Below are positions 18,201-27,385 of a DNA stretch of 63,472 nt, piece after piece. The stretch is from NCBI GenBank assembly GCA_030835025.1, contig JAUQWS010000100.1:1-63472 (forward strand), given 5' to 3'. The translations under genes and the position numbers were made by a program. Under the pieces are notes generated by a model, which worked only from the letters and a program-made list of their open reading frames with translations, was not told the origin of the DNA and made no database searches. Position 1 is the first letter of the stretch. Each line of letters begins with the position of its first letter. Source of the DNA: Ignavibacteria bacterium (GTDB taxonomy: Bacteria > Bacteroidota > Ignavibacteria > Tepidaquicellales > OLB5).

Positions 18201-18926
18201 ATGAATCCACTAATTCCTTTCTATATAACAGCGATACTGGGTGTAATAGCAGTTATCCTGATCTATGCTGTATTTTATGCTCTAAACTTTGGATATACGA
18301 AACTGGGATACTCTCCTGCCAAAAAAAAGCGCTCCATTATGATCGCTGCCTTCTTGCTTTTTGGTTGGCTCATAATTTCTGCGGGAATATCGTTCAGCGG
18401 TACACTACTGGATTTTACCGTGACTCCTCCAAGAATGCTGTTGATACTCATCCCTGCTGTACTTGCCATCATATATATAAGTTCTTCCTCCAGAGTAAAC
18501 AGCCTCCTTGATGTAATTCCCCCTGAATGGCTGGTTTATATACAGTCCTTCAGAATACTTATGGAGTTTCTACTTTGGATAATGTTTGCCGCGGGAGTGA
18601 TACCGGTGCAAATGACTTTTGAAGGATTAAATTACGATATACTCGCAGGATTGAGCGCACCGCTAATAGCATATTATGCCTTAAGTTCGGGCAAATGGCC
18701 GCAAATTGTTGCCCTTCTGTGGAATTTCGCAGGTTTTTTACTTGTGCTGAATATTACGATTATATCAATATTATCGGTGCCCGGACCACTCAGACAATTC
18801 ATGTACGAACCGGCAAATACAATGGTAGCATATTTCCCGTTTGTATGGATACCGGCATTCATAGTACCGTTTGCAATCTTAATGCATGTACTTTCTATTA
18901 AACAGCTTATCAGGGGAAGAAATTGA
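18201..18926 (+). CDS. Multi-pass membrane protein of unknown function
   Basis: A 241-residue protein with about seven hydrophobic segments (around 6-28, 47-68, 78-95, 110-133, 145-160, 168-190, 212-233) and a short basic cytoplasmic patch SPAKKKRS. I recognise no family motif. It overlaps the downstream acetyltransferase start by four bases, so the two are probably translationally coupled. Confidence 0.75.
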   Translation: MNPLIPFYITAILGVIAVILIYAVFYALNFGYTKLGYSPAKKKRSIMIAAFLLFGWLIISAGISFSGTLLDFTVTPPRMLLILIPAVLAIIYISSSSRVNSLLDVIPPEWLVYIQSFRILMEFLLWIMFAAGVIPVQMTFEGLNYDILAGLSAPLIAYYALSSGKWPQIVALLWNFAGFLLVLNITIISILSVPGPLRQFMYEPANTMVAYFPFVWIPAFIVPFAILMHVLSIKQLIRGRN

Positions 18927-19480
18927 GCAGAATAATTCTTGAAACCCAAAGACTGATACTCAAATCACTCGGTCCTGATCTGTCGGAACCTCTGCTGCAA
19001 TTCCGAATACGGAACAAAGACTTTTTCAGGCCATGGAGTCCAGCCTATGCTGAGGATTATTTTACAATTGAATACACATCAAAGAATGCAGCTTTCATTG
19101 AGGCTGAAACCGAAAGCAGGAGAACCATAAAGTTTGTCCTTTTTAAGAAGGAAGATCAAACCAATATTATAGGCAGCGTAAGCCTTTCTAACATAATTAT
19201 GGGACCGTTCAAATCCTGCTTTATGGGTTATCGCATAGATGAAGCAGAGAACAACAAAGGATTTGCAACTGAAGCTATCAGGGAAGTGATCCGGTATGGA
19301 TTTGAGGAATTGGGATTGCACAGGATAGAGGCAAACATCATTCCCCGAAACGCAGCATCGATCAGGATAGCCGATAAGACCGGTTTTACATACGAAGGAT
19401 TATCAAAGAAATACCTGAAGATAAACGGTGTATGGGAAGACCATATGCATTATGCGATATTGAACGAGAAATTGGAATAG
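18923..19480 (+). CDS. GNAT N-acetyltransferase, RimJ/RimL-like
   Basis: A 185-residue acetyl-CoA-dependent acetyltransferase. ETQRLILKSL (7-16) is the standard start of the RimJ-type group, GYRIDEAENNKGFATEAI (about 96-113) is the acetyl-CoA pyrophosphate loop, and HRIEANIIPRNAASIRIADK with GFTYEGLSKKYLKING completes the fold. A TTG start with AGGGGAAG five bases before it is the best fit. Possible acceptors are ribosomal protein N-termini or amino compounds. Confidence 0.88.
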   Translation: MSRIILETQRLILKSLGPDLSEPLLQFRIRNKDFFRPWSPAYAEDYFTIEYTSKNAAFIEAETESRRTIKFVLFKKEDQTNIIGSVSLSNIIMGPFKSCFMGYRIDEAENNKGFATEAIREVIRYGFEELGLHRIEANIIPRNAASIRIADKTGFTYEGLSKKYLKINGVWEDHMHYAILNEKLE

Positions 19481-19483
19481 GGT

Positions 19484-20725
19484 CTAATTCAGGCTTTCAA
19501 CCCTGAACGGCTCAAGCGCTTCTTCTACACTTTTTGTATCCCTGAAAAATGACAATATCTTTTGAAGCACTTCATCAAGAATAGCGTCGGGGCATGATGC
19601 TCCGCTTGTCAATATGATCTCGGCAGGTTTATCGGGTTTCTTTTGGAGCCAGTCAGCAGTTGACTTTTCAGAATGAGAGTGAATATCAAAATGACTTATC
19701 TCTTTATCTGAAATTATCTTCTGTGCGCCTGAAATAAAATATACAGGAAGAGTTTCTTCACAAAGCTCAACTATATGAGAAGTATTTGAGCTGTTGTATC
19801 CGCCAACAACTATTGCAAAATCTGCACCGCTTTCAAGAAGTCCCTCAGTTGCTCTTTGATTATCATATGTGGCATAGCACAATGTATCGCTTGTATCGGC
19901 ATAATGTTCCCTGATGCTTTCCTTGCCGTATTTTCCTTCCATTGTTCTCATAATAAGATCCGCAATTGCCTGAGTTTCTGTCGCAAGCATAGTTGTCTGG
20001 TTAACAACCCCCACACTTTCAAGATCAGTATTGACATCAAATCCCGCAGAATATTTTCCCGCAAAAAGTCTGTAAAATTCTTCGCCGATGATCTTTCCTG
20101 TAATAATATCACAAAGGACTCTCGTTTCTTCGATGTTTCTCACAATTAATGTGGGAGAATTCTGTTTTGAATGTGAGAAGGTAGCAATTGTCTCTTCGTG
20201 GTTATACTTGCCGTGTACTATGATAGTATAGTCCTTTTTGCCTAATGTCTCGGCGCGATTCCATACTTTCTCCACGAACGGACATGTTGTATCATATTTG
20301 TAGGGATCTATCCCGCGTTCTTTAAGTATCTGTTGAATTTCTATTGTAGTGCCGAAAGCAGGGACAATTACAATATCATCTTTTCTTAATTCATCCCAGC
20401 TGATAAGCTGCTTGCCGTTATGTTCACGTAAGAAGCGAACACCCCTTGCCTTGAGATCCTCGTTCACTTTCGGGTTATGGATCATTTCGCTTAACAGAAA
20501 TACCCGCTTATGGCCGTTTTCCTCCAGAGATCTGTATGCAATTTCAATAGCGTTCTCTACTCCGTAACAAAAACCAAAGTGACGTGCAATGTAAAATTTA
20601 ACCGGGCCGAAATCAAGCATAGATGGAGTGTAATCCTTCTTTCTCGGATCCGTTACTTTCCTTGCCTCTTTTACAACAGAGATAACAGGACTGCGGTAGT
20701 ATATTGGTATATCAAATTTCTTCAA
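19484..20725 (-). CDS. ispH: 4-hydroxy-3-methylbut-2-enyl diphosphate reductase, long cyanobacterial/plant-like form
   Basis: IspH makes IPP and DMAPP from HMBPP, the last MEP-pathway step. The three cluster cysteines are in GFCYGVENA (about 52-60), DTTCPFVEKVW (about 145-155) and SGASCPDAILDEV (near 385). At 413 residues it is about 100 longer than the E. coli enzyme; the N-terminal extension and internal insert resemble cyanobacterial and plant enzymes. The start shown is a TTG two bases after the hutU stop; an ATG at 20617 is an alternative that would remove about 36 residues of the extension. Confidence 0.93.
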   Translation of the reverse strand: MKKFDIPIYYRSPVISVVKEARKVTDPRKKDYTPSMLDFGPVKFYIARHFGFCYGVENAIEIAYRSLEENGHKRVFLLSEMIHNPKVNEDLKARGVRFLREHNGKQLISWDELRKDDIVIVPAFGTTIEIQQILKERGIDPYKYDTTCPFVEKVWNRAETLGKKDYTIIVHGKYNHEETIATFSHSKQNSPTLIVRNIEETRVLCDIITGKIIGEEFYRLFAGKYSAGFDVNTDLESVGVVNQTTMLATETQAIADLIMRTMEGKYGKESIREHYADTSDTLCYATYDNQRATEGLLESGADFAIVVGGYNSSNTSHIVELCEETLPVYFISGAQKIISDKEISHFDIHSHSEKSTADWLQKKPDKPAEIILTSGASCPDAILDEVLQKILSFFRDTKSVEEALEPFRVESLN

Positions 20726-20727
20726 TT

Positions 20728-22380
20728 CTACCCGATCATTGGCATTTTAATATCAAATTTCTTCTCGTTCTCAATCGCTTCGTCATAACCTGCGTCAGCA
20801 TGGCGTACAATCCCCATTGCAGGGTCATAATTCAGTACTCTTTCCAATCGCGCTTCGGCTTCTTTGGTTCCGTCGGCAACTACTACCATACCTGAGTGGA
20901 TCGAGAGCCCGATGCCAACTCCGCCGCCGTGATGAAGCGATACCCAGCTTGCACCTCCAACTGCATTGAGCGCAAAATTAAGTATCGGCCAGTCAGCAAT
21001 TGCATCACTGCCGTCCTTCATTTTTTCGGTTTCGCGGTTTGGCGAGGCTACGCTCCCGCAATCCAGATGGTCGCGGCCAATCACAATTGGTGCTTTGACC
21101 TTCCCTTCACGAACAAGGTCATTAAAGATCTTTCCCATCTTTGCGCGTTCACCGTAGCCAAGCCAGCAAATCCTGGCCGGGAGTCCCTGGAAATGCACTT
21201 TTTTTTGAGCGTGGTCTATCCACCTTGCAAGCGCCTTGTTCTCGGGGAATGTCTTTAGAACATATTCATCGGTCACAAAAATATCATTTGGATCACCGCT
21301 TAACGCTGCCCAGCGGAAGGGTCCCTTGCCGTCGCAGAACAATGGACGAATATATTCAGGTACAAAGCCCGGAATTTCAAAAGCAGATTTAAAACAATTA
21401 TTATATGCCTCTCCGCGGATATTGTTTCCGTAATCGAACACAATTGAACCGCGCTGCATGAATTCAAACATTGCCTTACAGTGAGTGACGACTGTTTTTC
21501 TGGCAAGCTCTATATATTTTTCCGGGTTTGACTTTCTGAGCTCAAAAGCTTTCTCAAGCGGCATCCCCATAGGTACATATCCGTTCAGCATATCGTGAGC
21601 CGATGTCTGGTCAGTAACTATATCAGGCAGAATATTACGCTTGAGGAGTTCAGGCAGAACTTCACCTGCATTACCGACAAGTCCGACTGATCTTGCCGTT
21701 TTGCTTTGCTTTGCCTTAAGTACTGTCTCCAGTGCTTCATCAAGATCTTCCGTTATCACATCACAATATCCCGTATCAATGCGTTTCTGGATCCGTGAGC
21801 GCTCCACATCTATTCCAAGAAATGCGGCGCCGTTCATTGTTGCCGCAAGCGGCTGTGCTCCGCCCATTCCGCCCAGACCTGAGGTCAGTACAAACTTACC
21901 TGAAAGGTCTCCCGAAAAATGTTTTTGAGCGCAGGCGGCAAACGTTTCGTATGTCCCTTGCAGTATACCCTGCGAGCCAATGTATATCCATGAGCCGGCT
22001 GTCATTTGACCGTACATTGTTAGTCCCAAAGCATCAAGCCGGCGGAATTCATCCCACGTTGCCCACGCAGGTACAAGTTGCGCATTTGAAATAATTACTC
22101 TTGGAGCGTTTGTATGTGTTTTGAATACTGCAACCGGTTTGCCTGATTGTACAAGCAGCGTTTCATCTTCATTCAGGTTTTTGAGCGATTCAATTATCTT
22201 ATCAAAACATTCCCAGTTGCGTGCAGCTTTTCCCCCTCCGCCATATACGATGAGGTCATCGGGGCGCTCTGCAACATCGGGGTCCAGATTATTCATTAGC
22301 ATGCGCATTGCAGCCTCAGATATCCAGTTTTTACAGGATAACTTGCTCCCGGTAGGAGCTTTTATTACTCTTTTAGTCAT
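20728..22380 (-). CDS. hutU: Urocanate hydratase
   Basis: Urocanase hydrates urocanate to imidazolonepropionate in histidine breakdown, with tightly bound NAD+. The 550-residue length is standard. Family marks are [18 protein letters not shown] (43-60), [20 protein letters not shown] (about 118-137), the NAD-binding [18 protein letters not shown] (about 168-185), [12 protein letters not shown] and the active-site cysteine in [14 protein letters not shown]. No other hut genes are nearby, and it is two bases upstream of ispH, an unusual partner. Confidence 0.97.
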   Translation of the reverse strand: MTKRVIKAPTGSKLSCKNWISEAAMRMLMNNLDPDVAERPDDLIVYGGGGKAARNWECFDKIIESLKNLNEDETLLVQSGKPVAVFKTHTNAPRVIISNAQLVPAWATWDEFRRLDALGLTMYGQMTAGSWIYIGSQGILQGTYETFAACAQKHFSGDLSGKFVLTSGLGGMGGAQPLAATMNGAAFLGIDVERSRIQKRIDTGYCDVITEDLDEALETVLKAKQSKTARSVGLVGNAGEVLPELLKRNILPDIVTDQTSAHDMLNGYVPMGMPLEKAFELRKSNPEKYIELARKTVVTHCKAMFEFMQRGSIVFDYGNNIRGEAYNNCFKSAFEIPGFVPEYIRPLFCDGKGPFRWAALSGDPNDIFVTDEYVLKTFPENKALARWIDHAQKKVHFQGLPARICWLGYGERAKMGKIFNDLVREGKVKAPIVIGRDHLDCGSVASPNRETEKMKDGSDAIADWPILNFALNAVGGASWVSLHHGGGVGIGLSIHSGMVVVADGTKEAEARLERVLNYDPAMGIVRHADAGYDEAIENEKKFDIKMPMIG

Positions 22381-22399
22381 TTTTGGTGATTTTATAGTA

Positions 22400-22407
22400 C
22401 AAAGATA
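22400..22407 (-). promoter_or_regulatory. Minus-7 promoter element of hutU-ispH
   Basis: TATCTTTG on the minus strand matches TAnnTTTG, 20 bases before the hutU ATG. No TTG at minus 33 is visible. Confidence 0.5.
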
Positions 22408-22514
22408 AGGGTTTTGAATTATGAATTATAGGTCTAAATCTGAGGTAAATTGCAGGAGGTAGTAAGAGTCACAAGACCCACATTCTCAAAAAGACTTTCC
22501 GCATTCCTATACAT

Positions 22515-23246
22515 TCAATTTGCTGCAATTTCAATACTCTTGTTTGCTTTGAAAGAAATATGATAAATGATAACTAAAACCAGAGAATGATATATCAATA
22601 ACGCCATCGGGACGATATGAATAAACTCTTTGTATTCTTTATAAGATTCTGATTTGATAATTTGAATGTTTAAGTTAGTACGAAAATAATATGTAACAAA
22701 GAAGAAGATCAGAACTGCAATTAATGAACCGTAAAGAAGTTTAGTGCCCTTGCCCGATACAAATGCACTATTAATAAATCTGCTCTTTAATTCAATTAAC
22801 CTATTATTCTGCTTAAGTGTCATAATCCAAATTACACTTCCGCTAACAAGGGCAAAAACGATTTCATTTACTATATATTCAGCGTATGTTGCCTTCATCA
22901 AATTTATATCTAAAATATAACTCATATAACCGAATAAACTTGATACTGAAGAAGAAAAGAAAGCAAAGATAATCATGCATAAAATTCCATTCACCATCCA
23001 GAATATTCTCTTCCTGAAAATAACCAGGTTATTTACCTTTTCATATTCCGGAACGAGTATTTTCAAACTCCCTATTCGTTTTTGCGCAACCCAGAATGCT
23101 TCTTCATCACTTAAGCCTGTTTCTTTCAGATCAGTTATCTGTTCATTCAGATGGCTTTCAAGCTCTTCAATATTCTCAGTCGTAAATGATTCACTGTTTT
23201 TTAGAACATACTTCCAGTTAAGAACGCTCTTTTTCAGGTCAAACAT
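22515..23246 (-). CDS. Membrane protein with N-terminal permease-prefix-like helical domain, PadR partner
   Basis: A protein of about 243 residues. The N-terminus (ENIEELESHLNEQITDLKET, then GLSDEEAFWVAQKRIG) matches the helical prefix domain seen in membrane proteins encoded next to PadR regulators. It is followed by about four membrane segments (around 80-105, 130-152, 175-195, 212-232). I chose the ATG at 23246 because GGGAGG lies eight bases before it; it overlaps the end of padR by 13 bases. Its role is unknown; such pairs often respond to envelope stress or drugs. Confidence 0.82.
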   Translation of the reverse strand: MFDLKKSVLNWKYVLKNSESFTTENIEELESHLNEQITDLKETGLSDEEAFWVAQKRIGSLKILVPEYEKVNNLVIFRKRIFWMVNGILCMIIFAFFSSSVSSLFGYMSYILDINLMKATYAEYIVNEIVFALVSGSVIWIMTLKQNNRLIELKSRFINSAFVSGKGTKLLYGSLIAVLIFFFVTYYFRTNLNIQIIKSESYKEYKEFIHIVPMALLIYHSLVLVIIYHISFKANKSIEIAAN

Positions 23247-23572
23247 GTTCTGTCCTCCCAAATTTTAGTTAGAGTAGAATTTACCAGATTCCAATGCTTC
23301 TGTTCTTTCGCTAGGGCTGCTTTACCTTCTTTCTTTAATCTGTAATACTTCCTTTTCCTGCCTTCTTCAGATGTTTTCCAGGTTGCCTCTATAAGTTCCT
23401 GTGCTTCGAGTCTGTGAAGGATCGGGTAAAGCATACCATCAGTCCACTCCATATTGCCTCCGGAAAGTTTCTTTACTGTCTGTATGATCTCGTATCCGTA
23501 GCTTTCCTTATATAGCAGAATTGAAAGTATTAACGGTTTTGCAGATGCTGCAACAAGGTCTTTAGATAACAT
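23234..23572 (-). CDS. PadR-family transcriptional regulator
   Basis: A 112-residue winged-helix repressor. Residues about 10-85 carry the PadR signature: ILSILLYKESYGYEIIQTVK, then MEWTDGMLYPILHRLEAQEL, then RKRKYYRLKKEGKAAL. It controls the downstream membrane protein with which it overlaps. An in-frame upstream start at 23617 is rejected because it lies inside the operator palindrome and promoter; the ATG at 23572 gives the normal family N-terminus (LSKDLVAASAKPLILSILLY). Confidence 0.92.
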   Translation of the reverse strand: MLSKDLVAASAKPLILSILLYKESYGYEIIQTVKKLSGGNMEWTDGMLYPILHRLEAQELIEATWKTSEEGRKRKYYRLKKEGKAALAKEQKHWNLVNSTLTKIWEDRTCLT

Positions 23573-23606
23573 TGATCTTTGATTAGATATACATAATACT
23601 TCTATG

Positions 23607-23637
23607 TAAACATACATAGTAAATCTATGTATGTCAA
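23607..23637 (-). promoter_or_regulatory. padR promoter with embedded operator palindrome
   Basis: CATACATAG and CTATGTATG (23611-23619 and 23625-23633) form perfect 9-base arms around five bases. This contains the ATGT-N-ACAT pattern recognised by PadR proteins. It lies exactly between TTGACA (23637-23632) and TATGTT (23614-23609, 17-base spacing) on the minus strand, so binding would block the promoter: autorepression. Confidence 0.75.
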
Positions 23638-23647
23638 GTAAAAAATT

Positions 23648-24412
23648 TTACTTCACTTTAGGCAGATCCAATGATGTATCGATTTTCTCCTGCATTCGCC
23701 ATATCGCCTGGCAGGGGAATTTGTTCTCATACAGTGCACGGCTCATCATTATTGAATCCACTCCGTATCGCTCCAGTTCCTGCACTTTTTTCAGGTCAGT
23801 GTAACCTGAAATTCCGCCGGCTGCAGTTATCTTCAGTCCTGTTTCGATTGCAATATGCTTTGTACCTTCAATATCGGGCCCTTTTAAGCCTCCGACCCTT
23901 TCCACATCCTGGTAGATTATTCTCTCAATTCCAAGCATTTTCATTCCAAGAGCAAACTCAATTGCATTTATACCTGTCTGATTTCCCCATCCGTCTTTTA
24001 CGAGAAAACCGTTTCTCACATCTACGCCTATAACAATTTTGCTCTTTCCAAAATCATCAATAAGTCTTTTGATAAGGTCGATATTATCAATAGCTGAAGT
24101 TCCAATTACAATGCGATAAACACCGAGTTCTTTGATAAGTTGCTCGGCAATTTCATATGTTCTGATCCCCCCGCCCAGCTGAATAGGGACACCAACTGAC
24201 TCTGTTATCTCCTTAATAAGTTCATAATTCTTGCGCTTGCCCGAAACTGCACCGTCAAGATCTGTTATGTGGATAACCTTGGCATTCTCTTTTCTGAAAA
24301 GCCTTGCCATTGTCAGCGGACTCTCGGAATAATACACAGTCTTGTCTTCAAGACCCTGCACCATTCTTACAGATTCACCGTTTTTTATATCTATTACAGG
24401 TATTACTAACAA
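23648..24412 (-). CDS. hisA: HisA-family isomerase (ProFAR isomerase-like)
   Basis: A 254-residue TIM barrel of the HisA family. HisA isomerises ProFAR to PRFAR in histidine synthesis. Phosphate-binding loops (QLGGGIRT, AAGGISG) and the two catalytic aspartates (Asp8 in PVIDI, Asp131 in GVDVRNG) are present. However, the loop that is usually YTDI-x-x-DGT/M reads YQDVERVGG (residues 167-175), so the usual threonine and DGT are changed. It is the last gene of a glycosyltransferase operon (gap of five bases) with no other his genes near. A divergent HisA or a related sugar-phosphate isomerase are both possible. Confidence 0.8.
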   Translation of the reverse strand: MLVIPVIDIKNGESVRMVQGLEDKTVYYSESPLTMARLFRKENAKVIHITDLDGAVSGKRKNYELIKEITESVGVPIQLGGGIRTYEIAEQLIKELGVYRIVIGTSAIDNIDLIKRLIDDFGKSKIVIGVDVRNGFLVKDGWGNQTGINAIEFALGMKMLGIERIIYQDVERVGGLKGPDIEGTKHIAIETGLKITAAGGISGYTDLKKVQELERYGVDSIMMSRALYENKFPCQAIWRMQEKIDTSLDLPKVK

Positions 24413-24417
24413 GTAAT

Positions 24418-25893
24418 CTAATTTACTCTCTTTGTAACTTTATATACTTTGTAGAATCTTGGAGTTGCATCAGATATTCCAAGACTGGGGAATTTCTTTT
24501 TGAGCTCAAGCTTCAGCTCGTACTTTTCAAAAACGCTCAGACTTGATAATTCTGAAGTATCCCTGTCTATTACATAATCGGCCTCAATGAACTTGAGCAG
24601 CCTGTGAGTCTCCATCCTGTCTTCAAGCGGAGTTGCCATAATCTTCCTGTTCAACTCAAGATCCCGGTTAATCAGCGCAGCTGCATCTATTATATAACGG
24701 CCCGAAAAGTATCCCACAGCTCCAACATCATTCACAAGTACCCTGGAGCCGGGAGGAGAATTCTCACCCAGCCATACTCCAATTGGAATCAGGCACTGGT
24801 TCATTCCAACTGTAAAATCATCCGTTGAAGGTTTTACGAATTTATAGAATATAAATTGGGAATAAAATACACAAATCACAAATAATAAAATTGCTGCCGC
24901 AAATTGTTTCTTATTAATTTGCTCAATTGCTTTGAAGCCCAGAATTATGATAAATGGAGAAATTATGAGCAAATACCTTGAAATTATATCGGCATCGGTC
25001 ACTATATACAGTACACTAAGTCCGGCAATCCAAGCAATCAAAGGAAGTGTACCCTTGAAATCTTTCTTCCTGATTACGGTTAAAATAAAAACAATTCCCA
25101 GGATCATCTCAATTAATCCCGCTCCGGCCAGAGTTTTGGCTATCTCAGTTAATTGAGCAATGATAATCCCACCATTTAAGGTTAGAGTTGATTTACCCAA
25201 CGCGGTATTTGGCATCATTGAACCGAAACTGAATTTCGCATAGATCAAATAAGGTAACACGGGGATCAGAACAAAAACAACAAACTTAAGCAATTCAACC
25301 ATGCTTAACTTTTTCTCTCTAAGGCGTTTTAGGACAGTGAAACCAAATAGGATTATGATCAACAAGAGAGATTCCGGGCGTGTTAAATACAGCAATCCCC
25401 CCGCAAGAAACATTAAACTATATTTTTCAGAATAATAAAGATAAAAGACAGTCAACACAAGAAGGACGGCAAAACTTGTTTCCATTCCGGTAAATGCCCA
25501 TCGTACAAGCCAGGCATTTAAAATGAATACGGATGTGGCTGCATACTGAAGCAATTTATTTCCTTCAAAAAAGTAACATGTGAGCCGAAAGAATACAAAC
25601 ATTGCTGCAAGCGCTGAAAGCACGTCAATAATTTTAGAGAACCAATAGCCATCTATTCCGGTCAAATAAGGAATTGTCAAAATCAGAACCCACAAAGGAC
25701 TCGTAACGCCGTAACTGCTTTCACCCGGGTTGAATGAAAATCCATTACCGGCAGCAATGTTTTTTGCGTACTGCATGTAAATGTAAGTATCATCCGGCGA
25801 GTAGTCCGGTTTTTGGCAAATGCAGAGTATGAAGAACACAAGTGAAATTGCCGGTAATATATAATGACCGAATCTATATTTCATAAGCTGCAT
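24418..25893 (-). CDS. GT-C family membrane glycosyltransferase (ArnT/PMT-like)
   Basis: A 491-residue protein with about eleven hydrophobic segments. After the first membrane helix, PDYSPDDTYIYMQYAKNIAA (29-48) carries the acidic pair typical of the first periplasmic loop of GT-C enzymes, which use polyprenyl-phosphate-linked sugars. The C-terminal 110 residues form a soluble domain (PGSRVLVNDVGAVGYFSGR, then YVIDRDTSELSSL). Donor and acceptor are unknown. It is the third of three such genes in one operon. Confidence 0.82.
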   Translation of the reverse strand: MQLMKYRFGHYILPAISLVFFILCICQKPDYSPDDTYIYMQYAKNIAAGNGFSFNPGESSYGVTSPLWVLILTIPYLTGIDGYWFSKIIDVLSALAAMFVFFRLTCYFFEGNKLLQYAATSVFILNAWLVRWAFTGMETSFAVLLVLTVFYLYYSEKYSLMFLAGGLLYLTRPESLLLIIILFGFTVLKRLREKKLSMVELLKFVVFVLIPVLPYLIYAKFSFGSMMPNTALGKSTLTLNGGIIIAQLTEIAKTLAGAGLIEMILGIVFILTVIRKKDFKGTLPLIAWIAGLSVLYIVTDADIISRYLLIISPFIIILGFKAIEQINKKQFAAAILLFVICVFYSQFIFYKFVKPSTDDFTVGMNQCLIPIGVWLGENSPPGSRVLVNDVGAVGYFSGRYIIDAAALINRDLELNRKIMATPLEDRMETHRLLKFIEADYVIDRDTSELSSLSVFEKYELKLELKKKFPSLGISDATPRFYKVYKVTKRVN

Positions 25894-25927
25894 CCTTGCT
25901 TATCAGTTGTTATTTCCGGAGGACGGT

Positions 25928-27364
25928 TCATTTTCTGACAAAAACTTTAATGTATTTGTATTCAAAATCCCGTTTATATTTGGCATTGATCTCATTTTCC
26001 AGTCCGTAAATATTAGTGGCATTGGTTTCATCAAAAATGACAATATCCGGAACTGAACCTTCAATCAAAATTTTATAGTCGTCATGTAAGATCAAACCGT
26101 ATTTTTTTTTGGTAAGATCATCTATTGAATCGCTTATAAACGGAATTGCATAATTTTCTTTATACATTGTTTCCTTCGAAGAGAAGGCTGAAAGGCCTTC
26201 CCAGCTGGCCACTACTGTATTTCCCTTTACCGAATCCAGCTTAGTGGTGAAATCATTAAGCTCAACCGGATTGAGCGGTAACTTAGAGCTTACAAGGTAC
26301 TGTTTAATATGATAAATACTGAAAGGTGCAAGTAAACAATAAATTATCAGCAGCACAACTGCAAACTTTTGGGGATTGAATTTCTTTTTTATCCTTATTG
26401 CCATATCACTAAAATCGCTAAATCCGAATACGGCAAGGATCATCAGAAGCGGGAGTATGGTAGTACTATACTCTGAAAGTAATCTTGTCGGAATGTGGAA
26501 AAGGAAAAAAGACAAAACCATCAAAATCAGGAACAGTTTCAGCTTTTCAATGTTCTTTAGAGAAAATAACGCAAAAACCAGAATTATGAAGTTCTGTGGA
26601 ATTATGAAGCTGGATAAGTAAACCGGGAAATCCTCTGAAAAAGGCGTCATATCTCTACCTATGATGTTTACTCCAAAAAGATTGAAATAAAGTGCGTCCA
26701 GGCTCACATTTGTAAGTAAAAGGAAAATCAAAGCAAAAAATGCAGTGGGAACAAAAATCGAGAATGCAGTATAAAAATAGTTTACTTTTATTTTCTTTTT
26801 AGTAATGAAGAAAATCGTAAATAAAACAAATACAATGAAACCTGCTGCAAACGTAATTTTTGCAAATATAAGAAGTGAGAACATTATTGAAGCAAACATC
26901 AAATACTTCCATTTCATTGGCTCGTTCAAAAATCTGGAATAAAAATAAACCCCGGCTGATAAAAGCAGAATAGAAAGTGAATATACTTTAACAATTACAG
27001 CCCAATCTATCAAAAAGAAATTAAACCAGAAAAAAAATGTAAACAAAAGAAGCTGGACCTGGCTAAACCTGCTCCTGAATGTTTTCACAAACAGATAAAA
27101 CGATAAGAGAAGAAGTGCGGCTGATAACAATCTTCCAAGAATAAGCGCCCAGTTCCCGAATGCCGTAACCGGCAGATAAACTGCCAGCATCAAGGGCATC
27201 TGGTGAAATATGAAATCCGAATAAGGCATTTTGCCTTCAAACAGCAGTGCTTTTGCAGAAATAAGATAATAAGTTTCGTCATGGTTCATCGGACGGAAAA
27301 AAACAAATAAAACAACAATTGACGAAATAACGAAATATATTGATCTCATCAAACGAAAATTCAT
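25928..27364 (-). CDS. GT-C family membrane glycosyltransferase
   Basis: A 478-residue multi-pass protein. The first loop has PMNHDETYYLISAKALLFEG (25-44) with an acidic pair, then HQMPLMLAVYLP, as in dolichyl- or polyprenyl-phosphate sugar transferases. About ten further membrane segments follow, then a soluble end (VASWEGLSAFSSKETMY). The operon partners on both sides share the fold but align poorly outside the first loop, so the three probably act at different steps of one surface glycan. Confidence 0.8.
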   Translation of the reverse strand: MNFRLMRSIYFVISSIVVLFVFFRPMNHDETYYLISAKALLFEGKMPYSDFIFHQMPLMLAVYLPVTAFGNWALILGRLLSAALLLLSFYLFVKTFRSRFSQVQLLLFTFFFWFNFFLIDWAVIVKVYSLSILLLSAGVYFYSRFLNEPMKWKYLMFASIMFSLLIFAKITFAAGFIVFVLFTIFFITKKKIKVNYFYTAFSIFVPTAFFALIFLLLTNVSLDALYFNLFGVNIIGRDMTPFSEDFPVYLSSFIIPQNFIILVFALFSLKNIEKLKLFLILMVLSFFLFHIPTRLLSEYSTTILPLLMILAVFGFSDFSDMAIRIKKKFNPQKFAVVLLIIYCLLAPFSIYHIKQYLVSSKLPLNPVELNDFTTKLDSVKGNTVVASWEGLSAFSSKETMYKENYAIPFISDSIDDLTKKKYGLILHDDYKILIEGSVPDIVIFDETNATNIYGLENEINAKYKRDFEYKYIKVFVRK

Positions 27365-27385
27365 GTCAGAAACAAACGCCCTTTC

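Noticed and set aside
23573-23617. Longer N-terminus for the PadR regulator
   Set aside because: The extra start codon lies within the operator palindrome and core promoter, and the family N-terminus begins at 23572.
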